Positions 63,868 through 64,000 of a stretch of 64,000 bases of DNA are shown here, in pieces. The position numbers and the translations under genes were made by a program. The stretch comes from JAWXCE01 sp033764775 (GTDB lineage Bacteria > Pseudomonadota > Alphaproteobacteria > Rhizobiales > Rhodomicrobiaceae), in NCBI GenBank assembly GCA_033764775.1, contig JANRIQ010000003.1:96321-160320 (forward strand). Reading direction: 5' to 3'. The notes beneath the pieces are model-generated. The model saw only the letters and a program-made list of their open reading frames with translations. It did no database searches and had not been told where the DNA came from. How positions within the stretch are numbered: position 1 is the first letter of the stretch; every line of letters begins with the position of its first letter.

Positions 63868-64000
63868 GGGAATTATGAATACAAAGTATGATTTATACTT
63901 CAAGTAAGAATTCAACCGCCGCGCTATTGACAACCCGCCCCCCCCCCCCCCCCCCAACCACCGGTGGGGTTGCAGGGGGGGTGGCAATTTGTTGGCGTAG
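63868..64000. other. AT-rich and poly-C terminal segment, probably an assembly artefact
   Basis: After about 66 percent GC coding sequence the composition turns AT-rich (63870-63920), followed by a run of 18 C (63938-63955) and G-rich tracts including a run of seven G. Long homopolymers of this kind occur when low-signal bases are called in two-colour sequencing, and at ends of contigs. No gene supported. Confidence 0.6.

Noticed and set aside
63938..63955. C run as a telomere-like or regulatory homopolymer
   Set aside because: Adjacent to an abrupt loss of thiC homology; sequencing or assembly artefact is more likely.

Overview
The window is a dense, GC-rich stretch of a bacterial chromosome from an alphaproteobacterium. 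The evidence is the set of lineage-typical genes and their order: an NDUFA12 subunit of complex I, a DUF2155 protein, aat-accC-accB-aroQ-dsbA-M48 protease, rne with a long acidic insert in its S1 domain beside an AMIN/Amidase_3 amidase, mrcA and prfB, a B12-dependent NrdJ, a DUF459 protein and gltB/gltD. The family, genus and species cannot be named from the sequence alone. I see no tRNA or rRNA gene, no CRISPR array, no insertion sequence and no prophage.

Layout. At 1-3.8 kb (minus strand) lies a Gram-negative sortase cassette: a VIT/VWA surface protein with a C-terminal LPKTA sorting signal, its sortase, and a patatin-fold protein that has lost its catalytic dyad and runs off the left edge. 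A divergent HTH regulator, an MscS-type channel and a secreted beta-propeller follow (3.9-8.3 kb), then radC, map, sfsA and a CinA-like protein (8.6-11.8 kb). Between the CinA-like gene and the nrdJ terminator sits a two-gene accessory unit: a helical unknown and a TIR-TM-coiled-coil-WD40 protein (11.8-13.8 kb). nrdJ, NDUFA12, a methyltransferase, DUF2155, aat and a secreted unknown lead into the fatty-acid/shikimate/protein-folding operon (M48, dsbA, aroQ, accB, accC; 21-25.7 kb). An aminotransferase, rne, an amidase, mrcA and prfB (with the classical +1 recoding site) follow to 35.8 kb.

The stretch 35.8-42 kb is accessory: a Uma2-type nuclease, then an apparent operon of DUF2946, a TonB-dependent siderophore-type receptor and a Tat-exported DJ-1/PfpI protein carrying the catalytic residues known from isonitrile hydratase, with a perfect 7-bp dyad over its start region; then an S9 peptidase. 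gltB-gltD (42-48 kb) supply glutamate. Two adjacent SGNH-fold proteins lacking their catalytic residues (48.3-51.2 kb), a MltB-type lytic transglycosylase, galU, kdsD and a 55-residue lipoprotein, nfeD/stomatin, hemH and two glycosyltransferases (to 59.4 kb) form an envelope-centred region. The window ends with a PCu(A)C copper chaperone, a CX5R phosphatase, an MsbA-like ABC exporter, a small unknown and the 3' end of thiC, which breaks into AT-rich and poly-C sequence at about 63.87 kb that looks like an assembly artefact.

Recurring themes are envelope biogenesis (mrcA, amidase, lytic transglycosylase, kdsD, MsbA-like exporter, galU), metal handling (TonB receptor, DUF2946, PCu(A)C, hemH) and hydrolase folds that have lost their nucleophile. 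The best candidates for undescribed biology are the sortase plus dead-patatin cassette, the two-gene TIR unit, and the DUF2946/TonB/DJ-1 operon.
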